Notes: generated by a model from the letters alone, not told the origin. A stretch of 64,000 nt of DNA from Clostridia bacterium (GCA_017399105.1 JAFQEJ010000052.1:1-64000), one strand, 5' to 3'. Counted from the first letter of the stretch, positions 39,692-48,983 are shown. A program made the numbers and translations.

Positions 39692-40750
39692 TCAGTCGAG
39701 CTTCATATCGCCGTCCTTGATCCAGCCCAGCTTACGGCAGGGAATGGCGATCAGCCAGCTGAGGATGGCGGGGAGAATGATGGCGATGAGAGCGAGGGCA
39801 ATCCAGTCGGCAGGGGTGATGGCGGCTTTTGTGCCGGCGGCGATGTCATTGATCCAGCCCGAATAGACGCCGATGGGGCCTACCATGCCGCAGGTGCCCA
39901 TGCCGGATGATACGGGAGCGCCGTTCATCTGCAGCTTGAAAAGGCAGGTGGCGAGGGGGCCTGTGATGGCGGAGGCGACTGTGGGGGGGATCCAGATGCG
40001 GGGATTGCGGACGATGTTGCCCATCTGGAGCATGGAGGTACCCAGCCCCTGGGAGATGAGTCCGCCCCATTTGTTCTCGCGGAAGGAGATGACGGCGAAG
40101 CCTATCATCTGAGCGCAGCATCCGGCGACGGCGGCACCGCCTGCGAGACCGGTGAGCGAGAGGGCGGCACAGATGGCTGCCGAGGAGATGGGCAGGGTGA
40201 GGGCGATGCCGACCACAACAGAGACGAGGATACCCATGAGAAGCGGCTCCTGTTCGGTTGCCCACATGATCAGGCTGCCTACCGAGGAGGCGGCATAGCC
40301 GATGGCGGGAGCGATGGCAGTGGAAAGCGCAACTCCCGAGAAAATGGTGACAAGAGGGGTAACGAGGATATCGATTTTCGTTTCGCCTGCTACTGCTTTT
40401 CCCAGCTCGGCGGCGATGATGACGATGATGAGGACGGCAAGGGGGCCGCCTGCATCGCCGAGGTTGTTGGCAGCATTTCCGACGGCAATGAGAGAGAAGA
40501 GGACGAGGGGCGGGCATTTCAGGGCATAACCGATGGCGACTGCCATAGCGGGGCCCGACATGGCGGTGGCGAAGGCTCCAATCTCGTTGAGATAGGGGAG
40601 GTTTAACTGGGTGCCGAGGGTGCCTATGATGGTACCGATGAGGAGCGAGCAGAAAAGGCCTTGCGCCATGGCGCCCATGGCTCCGATGAAATAGACTTTG
40701 GGGGAGATGATGATGTTTTTTCGGGTGAGAAAGGCTTTGAATTTTTCCAT
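39692..40750 (-). CDS. PTS EIIC-like membrane protein (PF13303 type)
   Basis: 352 residues, highly hydrophobic with about ten helices. It matches from memory the PTS_EIIC_2 family of stand-alone IIC-like proteins: NIIISPKVYFIGAMGAMAQGLF at the start, GYALKCPPLVLFS, LPISSAAICAALSLTGLAGGAAVAGCCAQMIGF, and NGAPVSSGMGTCGMVGPIGVY near the C-terminus. No IIA, IIB or other PTS gene is adjacent, so phosphotransfer coupling is doubtful. AAAGGA lies before the ATG. Confidence 0.8.
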   Translation of the reverse strand: MEKFKAFLTRKNIIISPKVYFIGAMGAMAQGLFCSLLIGTIIGTLGTQLNLPYLNEIGAFATAMSGPAMAVAIGYALKCPPLVLFSLIAVGNAANNLGDAGGPLAVLIIVIIAAELGKAVAGETKIDILVTPLVTIFSGVALSTAIAPAIGYAASSVGSLIMWATEQEPLLMGILVSVVVGIALTLPISSAAICAALSLTGLAGGAAVAGCCAQMIGFAVISFRENKWGGLISQGLGTSMLQMGNIVRNPRIWIPPTVASAITGPLATCLFKLQMNGAPVSSGMGTCGMVGPIGVYSGWINDIAAGTKAAITPADWIALALIAIILPAILSWLIAIPCRKLGWIKDGDMKLD

Positions 40751-40807
40751 GACGGTGTCCTTTGTGAAATGTAAACTTGAAATTGCGAAATGGTTTATAA
40801 TTATATA

Positions 40808-40835
40808 TTATAGCAGGATGGGGAAAATTGTCAAG
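40808..40835 (-). promoter_or_regulatory. Sigma-A promoter of the PTS EIIC-like gene
   Basis: Minus strand -35 TTGACA (40835-40830), 16-bp spacer, -10 TATAAT (40813-40808). GGGGAAAATTG(T/A)CAA occurs twice in tandem here (40821 and 40842). The rest of 40836-41005 has no gene. Confidence 0.75.
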
Positions 40836-41005
40836 GGATTGGGGAAAATTGACAAAGGGAAAGGGCGAATTTTGTAGGAATGCAATAAACGGAGGGAATA
40901 TGAAGGGGAAAAGTTAGCGGATTGAGGAGAGCATCGCACCGGCCGTTCTTTCTCTTGATGGCATATTGCTGTAAAAGAGCGGCGTGAAATTGTGGAATAT
41001 TGATC

Positions 41006-41034
41006 TTGTGGAAATGAGCAGCATATGTTATAAT
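41006..41034 (+). promoter_or_regulatory. Sigma-A promoter of beta-helix lipoprotein 1
   Basis: -35 TTGTGG (41006-41011), 17-bp spacer, -10 TATAAT (41029-41034); the start codon at 41091 follows a GGAGG site. Confidence 0.7.
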
Positions 41035-41090
41035 AATACTGATTATAGGCATACGGTTGTCTATTCTGGTAAACTCATGGAGGTATACAC

Positions 41091-43706
41091 ATGAAAAAAT
41101 TATGGAAGATGCTCCTGCCGCTGCTGATCGGCACGATGATGCTGTCGATGCTTGCAGGCTGTGATTCGGGCGACGGCGCGGGCGATGAAAGTGAAAACGC
41201 AGGCGGACCTCCTGTGGATATTGTTGCGGGCGGTGTGACCGATTACACCATCGTTCGCAGTGACTTCAAGGATACCGGCAGCGATGAGACAAAGGGCGCG
41301 CTTCTGCTTCGCAAGGCGATTATGCAGGTGACCGGTGCCGACATTACCATCACAACAGACTGGGATGACAAGAGCGACTACAGCGCGAGAGCAGAGATTC
41401 TGGTGGGCTCCACCAACCGCGAGCTGAGTGCAAGGGCGATGGAGGGACTTTCAAAGAAGGAATTCCGCATCCTCTTTGAGGGAAATAAGATTGCCATTGC
41501 CGGCGGCAGCGAGACTGCGGTGCTGTACGGCGTGGAATATTTTGTGCAGACCTATCTGCCGGGCTACACCGAGGGTGCAGAGGCGGGCAGCGCTGTGCTG
41601 GCGATCCCCGAGGGGCTGGATTACAGGCAGGAATATGTGCTGGTAATCAAGGCGCAGGGCGAGGGTGATCTGCCCCGCATTGTACAGACTAAGTATGAGA
41701 CCGATGATATCGTGGTTGCCGACTATATTGTAACCGAGGCGCCCTACAATGCCGATGCTACCGGTGAGAAGGATGCCACAACGGCGATTCAGAGAGCGCT
41801 GGATGCAGCTTCCTCGGACGGCGGCGGCACCGTGTATATGCCTGCCGGCAAATATCTTGTGACCGGTGACATTACGATTCCCGACTTTGTTACCCTGCGC
41901 GGCGACTGGCAGGATCCCGATTCGGGCAATATCAAGAGCATGGACGACTACGGCACGCTGATTCTGGCGAAGGTTCCCTCAAGCGACTCGATTGAGAGCG
42001 GACTTTTTGTGATTGGCGGCTCGGCAGGTGTGAAGGGTGTGACAGTTTACTATCCCGATCAGGATATCAACAATGTGAAGCCCTACCCCTACACCTTCTA
42101 CATTCACGGCAGGGGCAACGGCTATCATCTGCAGAGCGTAGAGGACTGCACGGTTATCAACGGCTACAACGGTGTTGCTACCACAATTATGGGTGATACT
42201 GCACACGAAATGCTCACCATCGATACGCTGAAGGGAACCTTCCTTCATGTGGGCGCGGAGCTCTTCAACTCCGCCGATGTGGGCACCTCCAAGAACATCT
42301 GGTTCAGCAACTCCTATTGGGCAAATGCTCCGGCTGAGATTAATCCGCCTGCAAAGGCTGACATCGATGCTTACACCCGTGAGGGCGGCATCGGTATGAT
42401 CATCGGCGACCTGGAGTGGACGCAGTTCTCCAATGTGAGAATTTCAGACTATATGTACGGTATCCATGTGGTATCCGGCTTCCGTATTCAGTTTGCCGGT
42501 GCATTCTACGATCTGCAGATTGCAAATACAAAGGTCGGCGTACAGGTGGATAATATTGACACCCGCTGGGGTATGAATATCGCTTATTCCACCATTCAGG
42601 GAAGCGAATATGCCATTGTCAACAACACAGGCGGCATGATCAAGATGACCGACGTGACAACAGACGGCGAGCTTGGCGGCAAGCAGCGCTTCTACCGCAT
42701 TGAGAACGATCAGCTGGATGCGTATGCCATCAAGGATTACAATGCACAGCCTGTGAAGCCTGCCGAGGTGCTCTATGTCTTCGACGGCAAGGCTGATCAG
42801 ACGATTGACATCGGCGAGGATCTGCAGCTGATGCTCGATACCGTGGCTGCTCAGGGCGGCGGTATTGTCTACCTGAAGGCAGGAATCTATCTGATGAACA
42901 CGCCGATTACAGTTCCTGCGGGCGTACAGCTGCGAGGTGCGGGCTCACTGCCGACGCGTGATCAGAATACGCTGAGTGCAGGCACGCTGATTCTGACCGA
43001 TTATGGCAGAAACGATGAGGATCCCGACAACGGCAGAGCACTTGTAACCCTCGAGACAGAAGCCGGTGTCCGCAATGTACGCTTCCTGTACATGAACAAC
43101 TCTCCCGAGAGCGGAAAGATCAACAAGTACAATTATACCATTCGCGGTGTGGGCGATCGGGTTTATACGGTGAATGTCGCCATCGGTGCGGCATACAACG
43201 GTGTGGACTTCCGCGGCTGCAACGATTTTATGATCAAGAAGCTGGTCTCCTGCTGCTATGAGAACGACATGCGCGTGGGCGACTGCAGGGGCGGTCTTGT
43301 TGAGGGCTGTCTGCACAATGCAACGGTTATGCTGCGCGGCGGCTATGTGCGCGATCACTGGGGTGCGGTGGATTCCTTCTACTCCACTACATTTGATCAG
43401 ATCACACGTCCCTACACCAAGTATTTCATCGCTGAAAACTGTGAGGATGTGCTTTACTACAACAGCTTTGCATACGGTGTGCGCTCGCTGGTAGTGGCTG
43501 AGAACACCAAGAATCTGCGGGTTATCAACGTGGGTGCCGACAACATCGGCGGCTACATGGTGGAATTTACCGGCGGTGATGCGACGGTAATTAATATGAT
43601 GAGGTATAACTGTGAATCTTATCTGAACAATGATTGTTCGCTGGCGATTTACAACAGATTGAGCATCAATGAGAAGAAAGAGGACGCGGTTAAAGAGAGA
43701 AAGTAA
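41091..43706 (+). CDS. Beta-helix lipoprotein 1 (pectate-lyase-3-like, duplicated)
   Basis: 871 residues. Lipoprotein signal with lipobox MLAGCD (Cys21). Residues about 45-190 form a small alpha/beta domain like the N-terminal domain of GH20 and alpha-glucuronidases (DYTIVRSDF...RAEILVGSTNRE...FRILFEGNKIAIAGGSETAVLYGVEYF). Two right-handed beta-helix regions of the pectate-lyase-3/GH28-like type follow, each opening with a similar signature: DATTAIQRALDAASSDGGG-TVYMPAGKY (about 225-255) and IDIGEDLQLMLDTVAAQGGG-IVYLKAGIY (about 565-600). It probably cleaves or binds a complex polysaccharide at the cell surface; no catalytic residues can be fixed. Its N-terminal domain is shared with the gene at 49190. 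Confidence 0.8.
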   Translation: MKKLWKMLLPLLIGTMMLSMLAGCDSGDGAGDESENAGGPPVDIVAGGVTDYTIVRSDFKDTGSDETKGALLLRKAIMQVTGADITITTDWDDKSDYSARAEILVGSTNRELSARAMEGLSKKEFRILFEGNKIAIAGGSETAVLYGVEYFVQTYLPGYTEGAEAGSAVLAIPEGLDYRQEYVLVIKAQGEGDLPRIVQTKYETDDIVVADYIVTEAPYNADATGEKDATTAIQRALDAASSDGGGTVYMPAGKYLVTGDITIPDFVTLRGDWQDPDSGNIKSMDDYGTLILAKVPSSDSIESGLFVIGGSAGVKGVTVYYPDQDINNVKPYPYTFYIHGRGNGYHLQSVEDCTVINGYNGVATTIMGDTAHEMLTIDTLKGTFLHVGAELFNSADVGTSKNIWFSNSYWANAPAEINPPAKADIDAYTREGGIGMIIGDLEWTQFSNVRISDYMYGIHVVSGFRIQFAGAFYDLQIANTKVGVQVDNIDTRWGMNIAYSTIQGSEYAIVNNTGGMIKMTDVTTDGELGGKQRFYRIENDQLDAYAIKDYNAQPVKPAEVLYVFDGKADQTIDIGEDLQLMLDTVAAQGGGIVYLKAGIYLMNTPITVPAGVQLRGAGSLPTRDQNTLSAGTLILTDYGRNDEDPDNGRALVTLETEAGVRNVRFLYMNNSPESGKINKYNYTIRGVGDRVYTVNVAIGAAYNGVDFRGCNDFMIKKLVSCCYENDMRVGDCRGGLVEGCLHNATVMLRGGYVRDHWGAVDSFYSTTFDQITRPYTKYFIAENCEDVLYYNSFAYGVRSLVVAENTKNLRVINVGADNIGGYMVEFTGGDATVINMMRYNCESYLNNDCSLAIYNRLSINEKKEDAVKERK

Positions 43707-43760
43707 GGGAATAGAGCAATAAAAATCCCGCTTCGTGCGGAGCTTGATAGAGATGAAAAG

Positions 43761-43795
43761 ACCGATAGACTTTTGGTGAAGTCTATCGGTTTTTG
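43761..43795. terminator. Bidirectional terminator between beta-helix gene and GNAT gene
   Basis: Perfect 12-bp stem ACCGATAGACTT/AAGTCTATCGGT (43761-43772/43779-43790) with TTTTT on the plus side and CTTTT on the minus side. Confidence 0.9.
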
Positions 43796-43808
43796 ATATG
43801 GGTGATGA

Positions 43809-44381
43809 TTATTGGAATGATCTTTTTCTCATTGCAAAATATTCTTCTTGCAGAATTGCATATAAATATTTATCGCACCACTCATAATTCAGAGCGCTGT
43901 TCCCACGACAATATTTTATATAGTGTGCTTCTCTGCGCATGCCTATCTTTTCCATTATCTTATAAGAGCCTATATTTAATGTGTTGCAATCAGCGATAAT
44001 CCGTCTGAGTCCAAGGATATCAAATCCTAACCTTAATAAAGTTTGACCGATTTCTGTACCGTATCCTTGTTTCCAATAATATCGATGTAATTCCCAAGCT
44101 AATTCGGCGGGGTCTTTATCTGTAAATGCCAGTTCACAAGATCCTATAGTTTCTCCTGTATCCTTCAGCACTACAGCATACCTGTAATTTATACAAGGTT
44201 TCTGGTTAGCACAGTTAATACCCCACTCAATATACCCGTGGACATCATCTTCATTTTTAGGTTCACTTGAACGATATTTAATGTTTTCTATATTACTTAA
44301 CATATCATAAAAAACATAAAAATCTTCCATCCTGTATTCTCTAAACCATAATCTCTCTGATTCAAGTTTTATAAAATCCAT
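43809..44381 (-). CDS. GNAT-family N-acetyltransferase (RimJ/RimL-like)
   Basis: 190 residues; the chosen Met is preceded by CGAGGTG and homology begins there (DFIKLESERLWFREYRMEDF). The acetyl-CoA site includes YYWKQGYGTEIGQTLLRLGF (about 105-124), and the C-terminal motif ADCNTLNIGSYKIMEKIGMR is typical of ribosomal-protein-alanine-acetyltransferase-like members. The gene and its flanks (about 43.8-44.57 kb) are clearly AT-richer than neighbouring genes and lack their codon bias, suggesting recent acquisition. Substrate unknown. Confidence 0.85.
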   Translation of the reverse strand: MDFIKLESERLWFREYRMEDFYVFYDMLSNIENIKYRSSEPKNEDDVHGYIEWGINCANQKPCINYRYAVVLKDTGETIGSCELAFTDKDPAELAWELHRYYWKQGYGTEIGQTLLRLGFDILGLRRIIADCNTLNIGSYKIMEKIGMRREAHYIKYCRGNSALNYEWCDKYLYAILQEEYFAMRKRSFQ

Positions 44382-44572
44382 ATTGACACCTCGAAACTCT
44401 AATTTATCAATTTGCTTTATTGCGGGTTTTGTATTTATTGAGACAGCATACATTGCCTGTTTTGTGTGCAGATTGTTAGAAAATATGCGCCTGTACTGCT
44501 ATAATCAACCCTTTTAATCTTGTTGGTTTTCTTTTCGTCAACTCTCCATGTTAATCACGTCCTTATTATACC

Positions 44573-44601
44573 AAAATCGCAGGCTGTCAACCTGCGGTTT
44601 T
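44573..44601 (-). terminator. Terminator of homocysteine methyltransferase gene
   Basis: AAAACCGCAGG/CCTGCGATTTT on the minus strand (44601-44591 with 44583-44573), one internal mismatch. U-richness comes from the stem end. Confidence 0.7.
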
Positions 44602-44648
44602 GATAAATGTCATTATTTCCGTACTGCCTATGTGCATTAATAATCTGA

Positions 44649-45872
44649 TCACTCCTCAACAAAATACGCTCTTCCCGTATAGCTGCGGGAGAAGGTGTCG
44701 TAGGCTTCTTTGCTGCCGCGGATGACGAGGGGGGAGATGAGGGTGGGGGCGAGCTCGGTGAGGGCTTCGGCGTCCGATTCGGATTCGAGGGTGACGGCAA
44801 GGAAGTCATCGTCGCCGTCATAGTCGGGGAGGTCGTCGTCGCAGGGATAGAATTCGGCATCGGCGAGGGTGGCTTCATCCAGCTCCACAACGCTGCGGGC
44901 GGTGGAGATGAGCAGATCGGGATTGGGGATGGATGCGGGAGTGGTGAAGCTGCCGTCAAAGGCGGTGACGGCGTCGCGGATGCCCTTGATATAGCGATCG
45001 TCTGTGCCGCAGCAGCCGCCGAGGACGAGGATGCCTGCCTCGAGAAATTTGGGGGCAAAGGCGGCGAAATCTTCGGCTGAGAGGTCGAAGGTACGGTTGC
45101 CCTCTTCATCCTCATGGGGCATGCCTGCGTTGGGCTTTGCGATGAGGGGGATGCCGAAAGCAAGTGCTGTGGGAAGGAGGGGGGCGAGGGCTTTCAGCAT
45201 ATCATCGGGGCCTACCGAGCAGTTGGTGCCGAAGGCTGAGATGCCGAGGGGGGCGAGGGTGACAAGGCAGGCTTCAAGGGTATCGCCCGACATGGTTCTG
45301 CCGCCTGCATCGACTGTCATCGTGACGAAGATAGGCTTGTCCGAGACGCTTCGGATGCCTGTAACAGCGGCTTTGACCTCGGTGAGACTGATGGAGGTTT
45401 CGACGGCGAAGAAGGCGACGCCGGTCTCGTGGAGGATTTTTGCCTGGGCAGCGTAGGCTGCGACAACCTCATCAAAGGTGGCATCGCCGAAGGGCTCGAT
45501 GAAGAGTCCGGTGGGGGAGAGATCACCGGCTACGCGGCAGGTGTGGCAGCCGCAGTGGTCATGCTCATGGGCACAATCGATGGAGAGGGCGGCCAGGGCA
45601 TGATTGGTGCCTTCGATATCGGTGATGCCGTGCTTTTTCAGCGAGGGGGGATTGCCGCCGAAGGTGGGGGCATAAACGGCGTCTGAGCCTGCCTGCATAT
45701 AGGCGCGCTGGATATTTTTGATGACTTCGGGATTTTCGAGAACCCATTTCTCGGGGCAGGCACCCTTCGGCATGCCGTCACGCATGAGAGAGGTACCGGT
45801 TGCGCCGTCGAGGATAAAGGGGAGAGGGAAGGATGCGGGAAAGTTGGGGAAGAGAGTGTGGAGGGTAGACAT
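44649..45872 (-). CDS. Homocysteine S-methyltransferase family protein
   Basis: 407 residues from the Met with AGAAAGGA upstream. Residues about 1-305 form the zinc-dependent methyltransferase barrel of MetH module 1 / BHMT: LDGATGTSLMRDG at the start, GTNCSVGP with the first zinc Cys (about 190-197), and GGCCGTDDRYI with the zinc Cys pair (about 266-276). A His/Cys-rich insert (HEHDHCGCHTC, about 95-105) is uncommon. The C-terminal 100 residues are acidic and unlike the cobalamin modules of MetH. It probably transfers a methyl group to homocysteine; the methyl donor is not evident. Confidence 0.85.
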   Translation of the reverse strand: MSTLHTLFPNFPASFPLPFILDGATGTSLMRDGMPKGACPEKWVLENPEVIKNIQRAYMQAGSDAVYAPTFGGNPPSLKKHGITDIEGTNHALAALSIDCAHEHDHCGCHTCRVAGDLSPTGLFIEPFGDATFDEVVAAYAAQAKILHETGVAFFAVETSISLTEVKAAVTGIRSVSDKPIFVTMTVDAGGRTMSGDTLEACLVTLAPLGISAFGTNCSVGPDDMLKALAPLLPTALAFGIPLIAKPNAGMPHEDEEGNRTFDLSAEDFAAFAPKFLEAGILVLGGCCGTDDRYIKGIRDAVTAFDGSFTTPASIPNPDLLISTARSVVELDEATLADAEFYPCDDDLPDYDGDDDFLAVTLESESDAEALTELAPTLISPLVIRGSKEAYDTFSRSYTGRAYFVEE

Positions 45873-45943
45873 GATTGGATCCTTTCTCACCGCCATCGGC
45901 GGTGAATAATGCTTGATATGATACGATCTGCAGGGCGGCTGAT

Positions 45944-46525
45944 TTATTTCCCCGACTGCTGGTCGAGATTCTTCTCAAATCCCGGCAGGAGATGCTCGAT
46001 GAAGTAATCCAGCTCGGGGGAGTGGAGAGCTTTGAGGGAGGCGAGGGTGGTTTCGCGGGCGGAGTCGAATTCGTCGTTGCCGCTTTTCTTTTCCTCGAGG
46101 CATTTGATGTAGGCGCTGAGCTTATCGGCGGCTTTGACCAGCCTGGTGTGGTCCGCATCGAGGGATTCATTGATGAGGGGGGCATAGGCGGGGCGGAGGG
46201 GAGTGGGGAGCTCATCGAGGAGGCGGGATTTTGCATTTTCCTCGATCAGGCGGTAGGTTTCGCGGATGCCTTCATTGAAATATTTAACCGGGGTTGGCAG
46301 GTCGCCGGTATAGACCTCGGGAGCATCATGGAAGAGAGCGGCTGAGGCGGCAAGGTTGGGGTCGTAGGCTTTGCCGAAGATTTCGTTGCCGATGGTGGCG
46401 AGGGCGTGGGCGAGGACTGCGGTTTCGTAGGCATGCTCGCAGAGGCTTTCGCTGCGTGTATTACGCATGAGACCCCATCGGCGGATGTATTTTTGCCGCA
46501 TGATGAGAGCAAAGAAGTTATTCAT
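45944..46525 (-). CDS. yfbR: YfbR-like 5'-deoxynucleotidase (HD domain)
   Basis: 193 residues. HD-family metal site: RWGLM...SESLCEHAYETA (His about 31), ALFHDAPEVYTGDLPTPVKYFN (His-Asp about 65-66, the YfbR signature) and Asp in ESLDADHTRLVKAADKLSAY. It removes phosphate from deoxynucleoside 5'-monophosphates, balancing dNTP pools; thyX, a thymidylate synthase, is divergently transcribed next to it. The homocysteine methyltransferase gene follows 71 nt downstream and may be co-transcribed. Confidence 0.92.
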   Translation of the reverse strand: MNNFFALIMRQKYIRRWGLMRNTRSESLCEHAYETAVLAHALATIGNEIFGKAYDPNLAASAALFHDAPEVYTGDLPTPVKYFNEGIRETYRLIEENAKSRLLDELPTPLRPAYAPLINESLDADHTRLVKAADKLSAYIKCLEEKKSGNDEFDSARETTLASLKALHSPELDYFIEHLLPGFEKNLDQQSGK

Positions 46526-46552
46526 AGGAGAACCTTTCTGAAAATATTATGG

Positions 46553-46582
46553 TTGACATGAATGGGGAAGTTGTGGTATGAT
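46553..46582 (+). promoter_or_regulatory. Sigma-A promoter of thyX
   Basis: -35 TTGACA (46553-46558), 18-bp spacer, -10 TATGAT (46577-46582). Confidence 0.7.
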
Positions 46583-46617
46583 AAATATGCAAATGATTGA
46601 TTAAAGGAGTTGTTGGT

Positions 46618-47373
46618 ATGCCTCACGTTGAACTTTTGGCTTATACACCCGATGCCGACAAGCTGGTAGCGGCGGCTGCCAAGCTCTGTTACGCGAAGAG
46701 CGATATTGAGACGCTCATGCAGAATCTGACCCCGGAGAAGGTGGAGAGCTTTCTCTCGATGCTGTCCGATCTGGGACACGAGAGTCCGGTGGAGCACGCT
46801 TCCTATACCTTCGGCATTGAGGGCGTATCGCGGACACTGCTGGCGCAGATTACGAGACACCGCATTGCATCCTTCTCGGTGCAGAGTCAGCGTTATGTGG
46901 AGAAGAGCGGATTTGAGTTTGTGATTCCGCCCGAAATTGAGGCGATCCCCGAGGCGAAGGAGGAGTATCTGGCTGCCATGGAGGAGGATCGCAGACATTA
47001 TGACAGACTGCGTTCGATTTTGGCGGCTTCGCACGAAAAGCGGCTGATTGGCGAAGGGATGGATCCTGTCGAGGCGGCAAAGAAGGCGGGCAAGCTTGCC
47101 AACGAGGATGCGCGCTTTGTGCTGCCGGGCTCCTGCGAGACGAGAATGATCATGACGATGAATGTGCGCTCACTTTACAATTTCTTCAAGCTGCGCTGCT
47201 GTAATCGGGCGCAGTGGGAGATCCGCGAGGTTGCCTGCCAGATGCTGAAGCTGGTAAGAGAGGCTTCACCGCTGTTATTCGGTCATGCGGGACCTGCCTG
47301 TCTGTACGGTCCTTGTGCGGAGGGGGCATACACCTGCGGCAAAATGAAGGAAGTCAGAGAGAAGCTCAGATGA
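46618..47373 (+). CDS. thyX: Flavin-dependent thymidylate synthase
   Basis: 251 residues from the ATG with AAAGGAG upstream. The ThyX motif RHRxxxxxxxS is present as RHRIASFSVQSQRY (about 81-94), preceded by HESPVEHASYTF. It converts dUMP to dTMP with methylene-THF, FAD and NAD(P)H. C-terminal active-site region includes RFVLPGSCETRMIMTMNVRSLYNFF. Typical of anaerobic Clostridia. Confidence 0.96.
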   Translation: MPHVELLAYTPDADKLVAAAAKLCYAKSDIETLMQNLTPEKVESFLSMLSDLGHESPVEHASYTFGIEGVSRTLLAQITRHRIASFSVQSQRYVEKSGFEFVIPPEIEAIPEAKEEYLAAMEEDRRHYDRLRSILAASHEKRLIGEGMDPVEAAKKAGKLANEDARFVLPGSCETRMIMTMNVRSLYNFFKLRCCNRAQWEIREVACQMLKLVREASPLLFGHAGPACLYGPCAEGAYTCGKMKEVREKLR

Positions 47374-47379
47374 ATATTT

Positions 47380-47411
47380 ACGGTGGGATCCTTTGATCCT
47401 GCCGTTTTTTT
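47380..47411 (+). terminator. Terminator of thyX
   Basis: ACGGTGGGATC/GATCCTGCCGT with a CTTT loop (one imperfect pair), followed by seven T. Confidence 0.85.
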
Positions 47412-47412
47412 A

Positions 47413-48363
47413 TCATTCCTGCCGGGGGGCTGATTCGGTCGGCTCGGCGGCGGCTTGGCTTGCGATATACTCCTTGGGGGAGAGTCCGGTGAATTTTTTG
47501 AAGTGGCGGTTGAAGGAGGAGATGGAGGTATAACCGACGCTGTTGGCAATCTCCGAGATGCTGCGCTTGACATCCGATGTGAGGGCGGCGCAGGCGGCAT
47601 TGATGCGGACGCGGTAGAGGTATTCAAAGGGAGAGCTGCCCACAACATTGGCAAATAGGCGGCGCATATGAACCTCGCTGATATGGCAGAGGGCCGCCAG
47701 CTTTTCGGCGGTGACATCCTCGGAAAATTTCTGGGAGATATAAGAGATGGCAGGGAGGACAACCTCGATGGAGTGGGGCTCGGGGGCTTCGGCGAGGGGA
47801 TTGTTTTCTCCGCCGTGAATGCGCCACAGCTCGAGGACGATCATCGAGATGAGGGTACGTGCCATGAAGCGGTACTCGGGGAGACGGTCGTGCAGCTCGG
47901 TGATTAACTCCTTGAGCAGTGCATTGAGCTTGGGCTGAGCACTGCCGTGGTAGATGGTGCCGACCTTGCCCTGAGTTTCGGTGAGCTCGGTATAGAGCTT
48001 GGCGGTATGGGAGGCATCGGCATCAAAGAGGCGATTCATATCGACGGTGAGGAAAATCCAGGATGAGGGATCATGCTCGAGGCTTTGGGCAATATGGATT
48101 TCGTTGGGGTAGACCACCGAAATATCGCCGGTGCGGAAGGGGATGATCTTCTTGCCGATGAAGAAGATACCGCTGCCCTTCATGCAGATGCCGATCTCAA
48201 AGTTATGATGATAATGGAGGGAGACGGCTTTGGAATCGGGCGTCCAATAGACCTGCTCGGGGAGATGTACGGGGAAGTCACGGTCGAGGGTACGTTCATC
48301 ATAGATGACGCTGCGGAGATCGCTGCACGAATCCGCAGGAGAATTTTCGGCAGGGTGATTCAT
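47413..48363 (-). CDS. AraC-family regulator with cupin sensor
   Basis: 316 residues. N-terminal cupin-type ligand domain (YHHNFEIGICMKGSGIFFIGKKIIPFRTGDISVVYPNEIH, about 50-95) and C-terminal double HTH: ISQKFSEDVTAEKLAALCHISEVHMRRLFANVVG (about 215-248) and ISEIANSVGYTSISSFNRHFKKFTGLSPKEY (about 270-300). Typical of sugar-responsive regulators. It overlaps the NUDIX gene by 4 nt (ATGA) and is expressed behind it. Its targets could include the nearby surface-glycan genes; this is inference. Confidence 0.92.
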   Translation of the reverse strand: MNHPAENSPADSCSDLRSVIYDERTLDRDFPVHLPEQVYWTPDSKAVSLHYHHNFEIGICMKGSGIFFIGKKIIPFRTGDISVVYPNEIHIAQSLEHDPSSWIFLTVDMNRLFDADASHTAKLYTELTETQGKVGTIYHGSAQPKLNALLKELITELHDRLPEYRFMARTLISMIVLELWRIHGGENNPLAEAPEPHSIEVVLPAISYISQKFSEDVTAEKLAALCHISEVHMRRLFANVVGSSPFEYLYRVRINAACAALTSDVKRSISEIANSVGYTSISSFNRHFKKFTGLSPKEYIASQAAAEPTESAPRQE

Positions 48364-48896
48364 GACTGCTTCTCTTTTCTCATGAGGTAGGCACGGAGAA
48401 CGGCGGCTTGGGTTTTGCCGTCGGGAATTTTGCCTTCGAGGATGAGATTTACGAGGGTTTCGATGGGATAGGCTTCGACCGAGAGAAATTCATCCTCATC
48501 GAGGTGCTGTTCTCCGAAGGTGAGGTCTTCGGCAAGGTACATGTGAATTCTTTCGTCAAGGATGGCGGGGGAGCCGTAGTAGCAGCCCAGATAGGTGAGC
48601 TTTTCGGCGGCAGCTCCGGTTTCTTCCTTCAGCTCGCGGCGGGCGCAGGTTTCGGGAGATTCTCCGGGATCGAGCTTACCGGCGGGGATTTCGATGAGCT
48701 CCTCGGCGTAAGGATAGCGGTACTGCTTGACGCAGATGACTTTTCCGTCGTCGGTGAGAGGAATGACGCAGCAGGCGCCCTTATGGCGGATGACCTCGCG
48801 GGAGGCTTCACTGCCGTTATCGAGGGCGACGGTATCGAGGGTCAGGGTGAGGACCTTACCGGTGAAGAGGTTTTTTGAGGTGAGGGTGGTTTCCAT
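48360..48896 (-). CDS. NUDIX hydrolase, ADP-ribose pyrophosphatase-like
   Basis: 178 residues; Met at 48896 chosen because homology starts there (KNLFTGKVLTLTLDTVALDNG). The Nudix box is GKLDPGESPETCARRELKEETGA (about 76-98), intact for metal binding. The flanking layout (KQYRYPYAEELIEIPAGKLDPGE, GCYYGSPAILDERIHMYLA) is that of ADP-ribose pyrophosphatases of the NudF/YqkG type. First gene of a two-gene unit with the AraC regulator. Confidence 0.92.
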   Translation of the reverse strand: METTLTSKNLFTGKVLTLTLDTVALDNGSEASREVIRHKGACCVIPLTDDGKVICVKQYRYPYAEELIEIPAGKLDPGESPETCARRELKEETGAAAEKLTYLGCYYGSPAILDERIHMYLAEDLTFGEQHLDEDEFLSVEAYPIETLVNLILEGKIPDGKTQAAVLRAYLMRKEKQS

Positions 48897-48954
48897 GGTT
48901 TGTTTTTGCCCCTTTCGGTTGAGATGATCGAATTTGCATAGATGAGATATATTT

Positions 48955-48983
48955 ATTGTAGCAGAGCGGAGGGAGGATGTCAA
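48955..48983 (-). promoter_or_regulatory. Sigma-A promoter of NUDIX-araC unit
   Basis: Minus strand -35 TTGACA (48983-48978), 17-bp spacer, -10 TACAAT (48960-48955). Confidence 0.8.
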
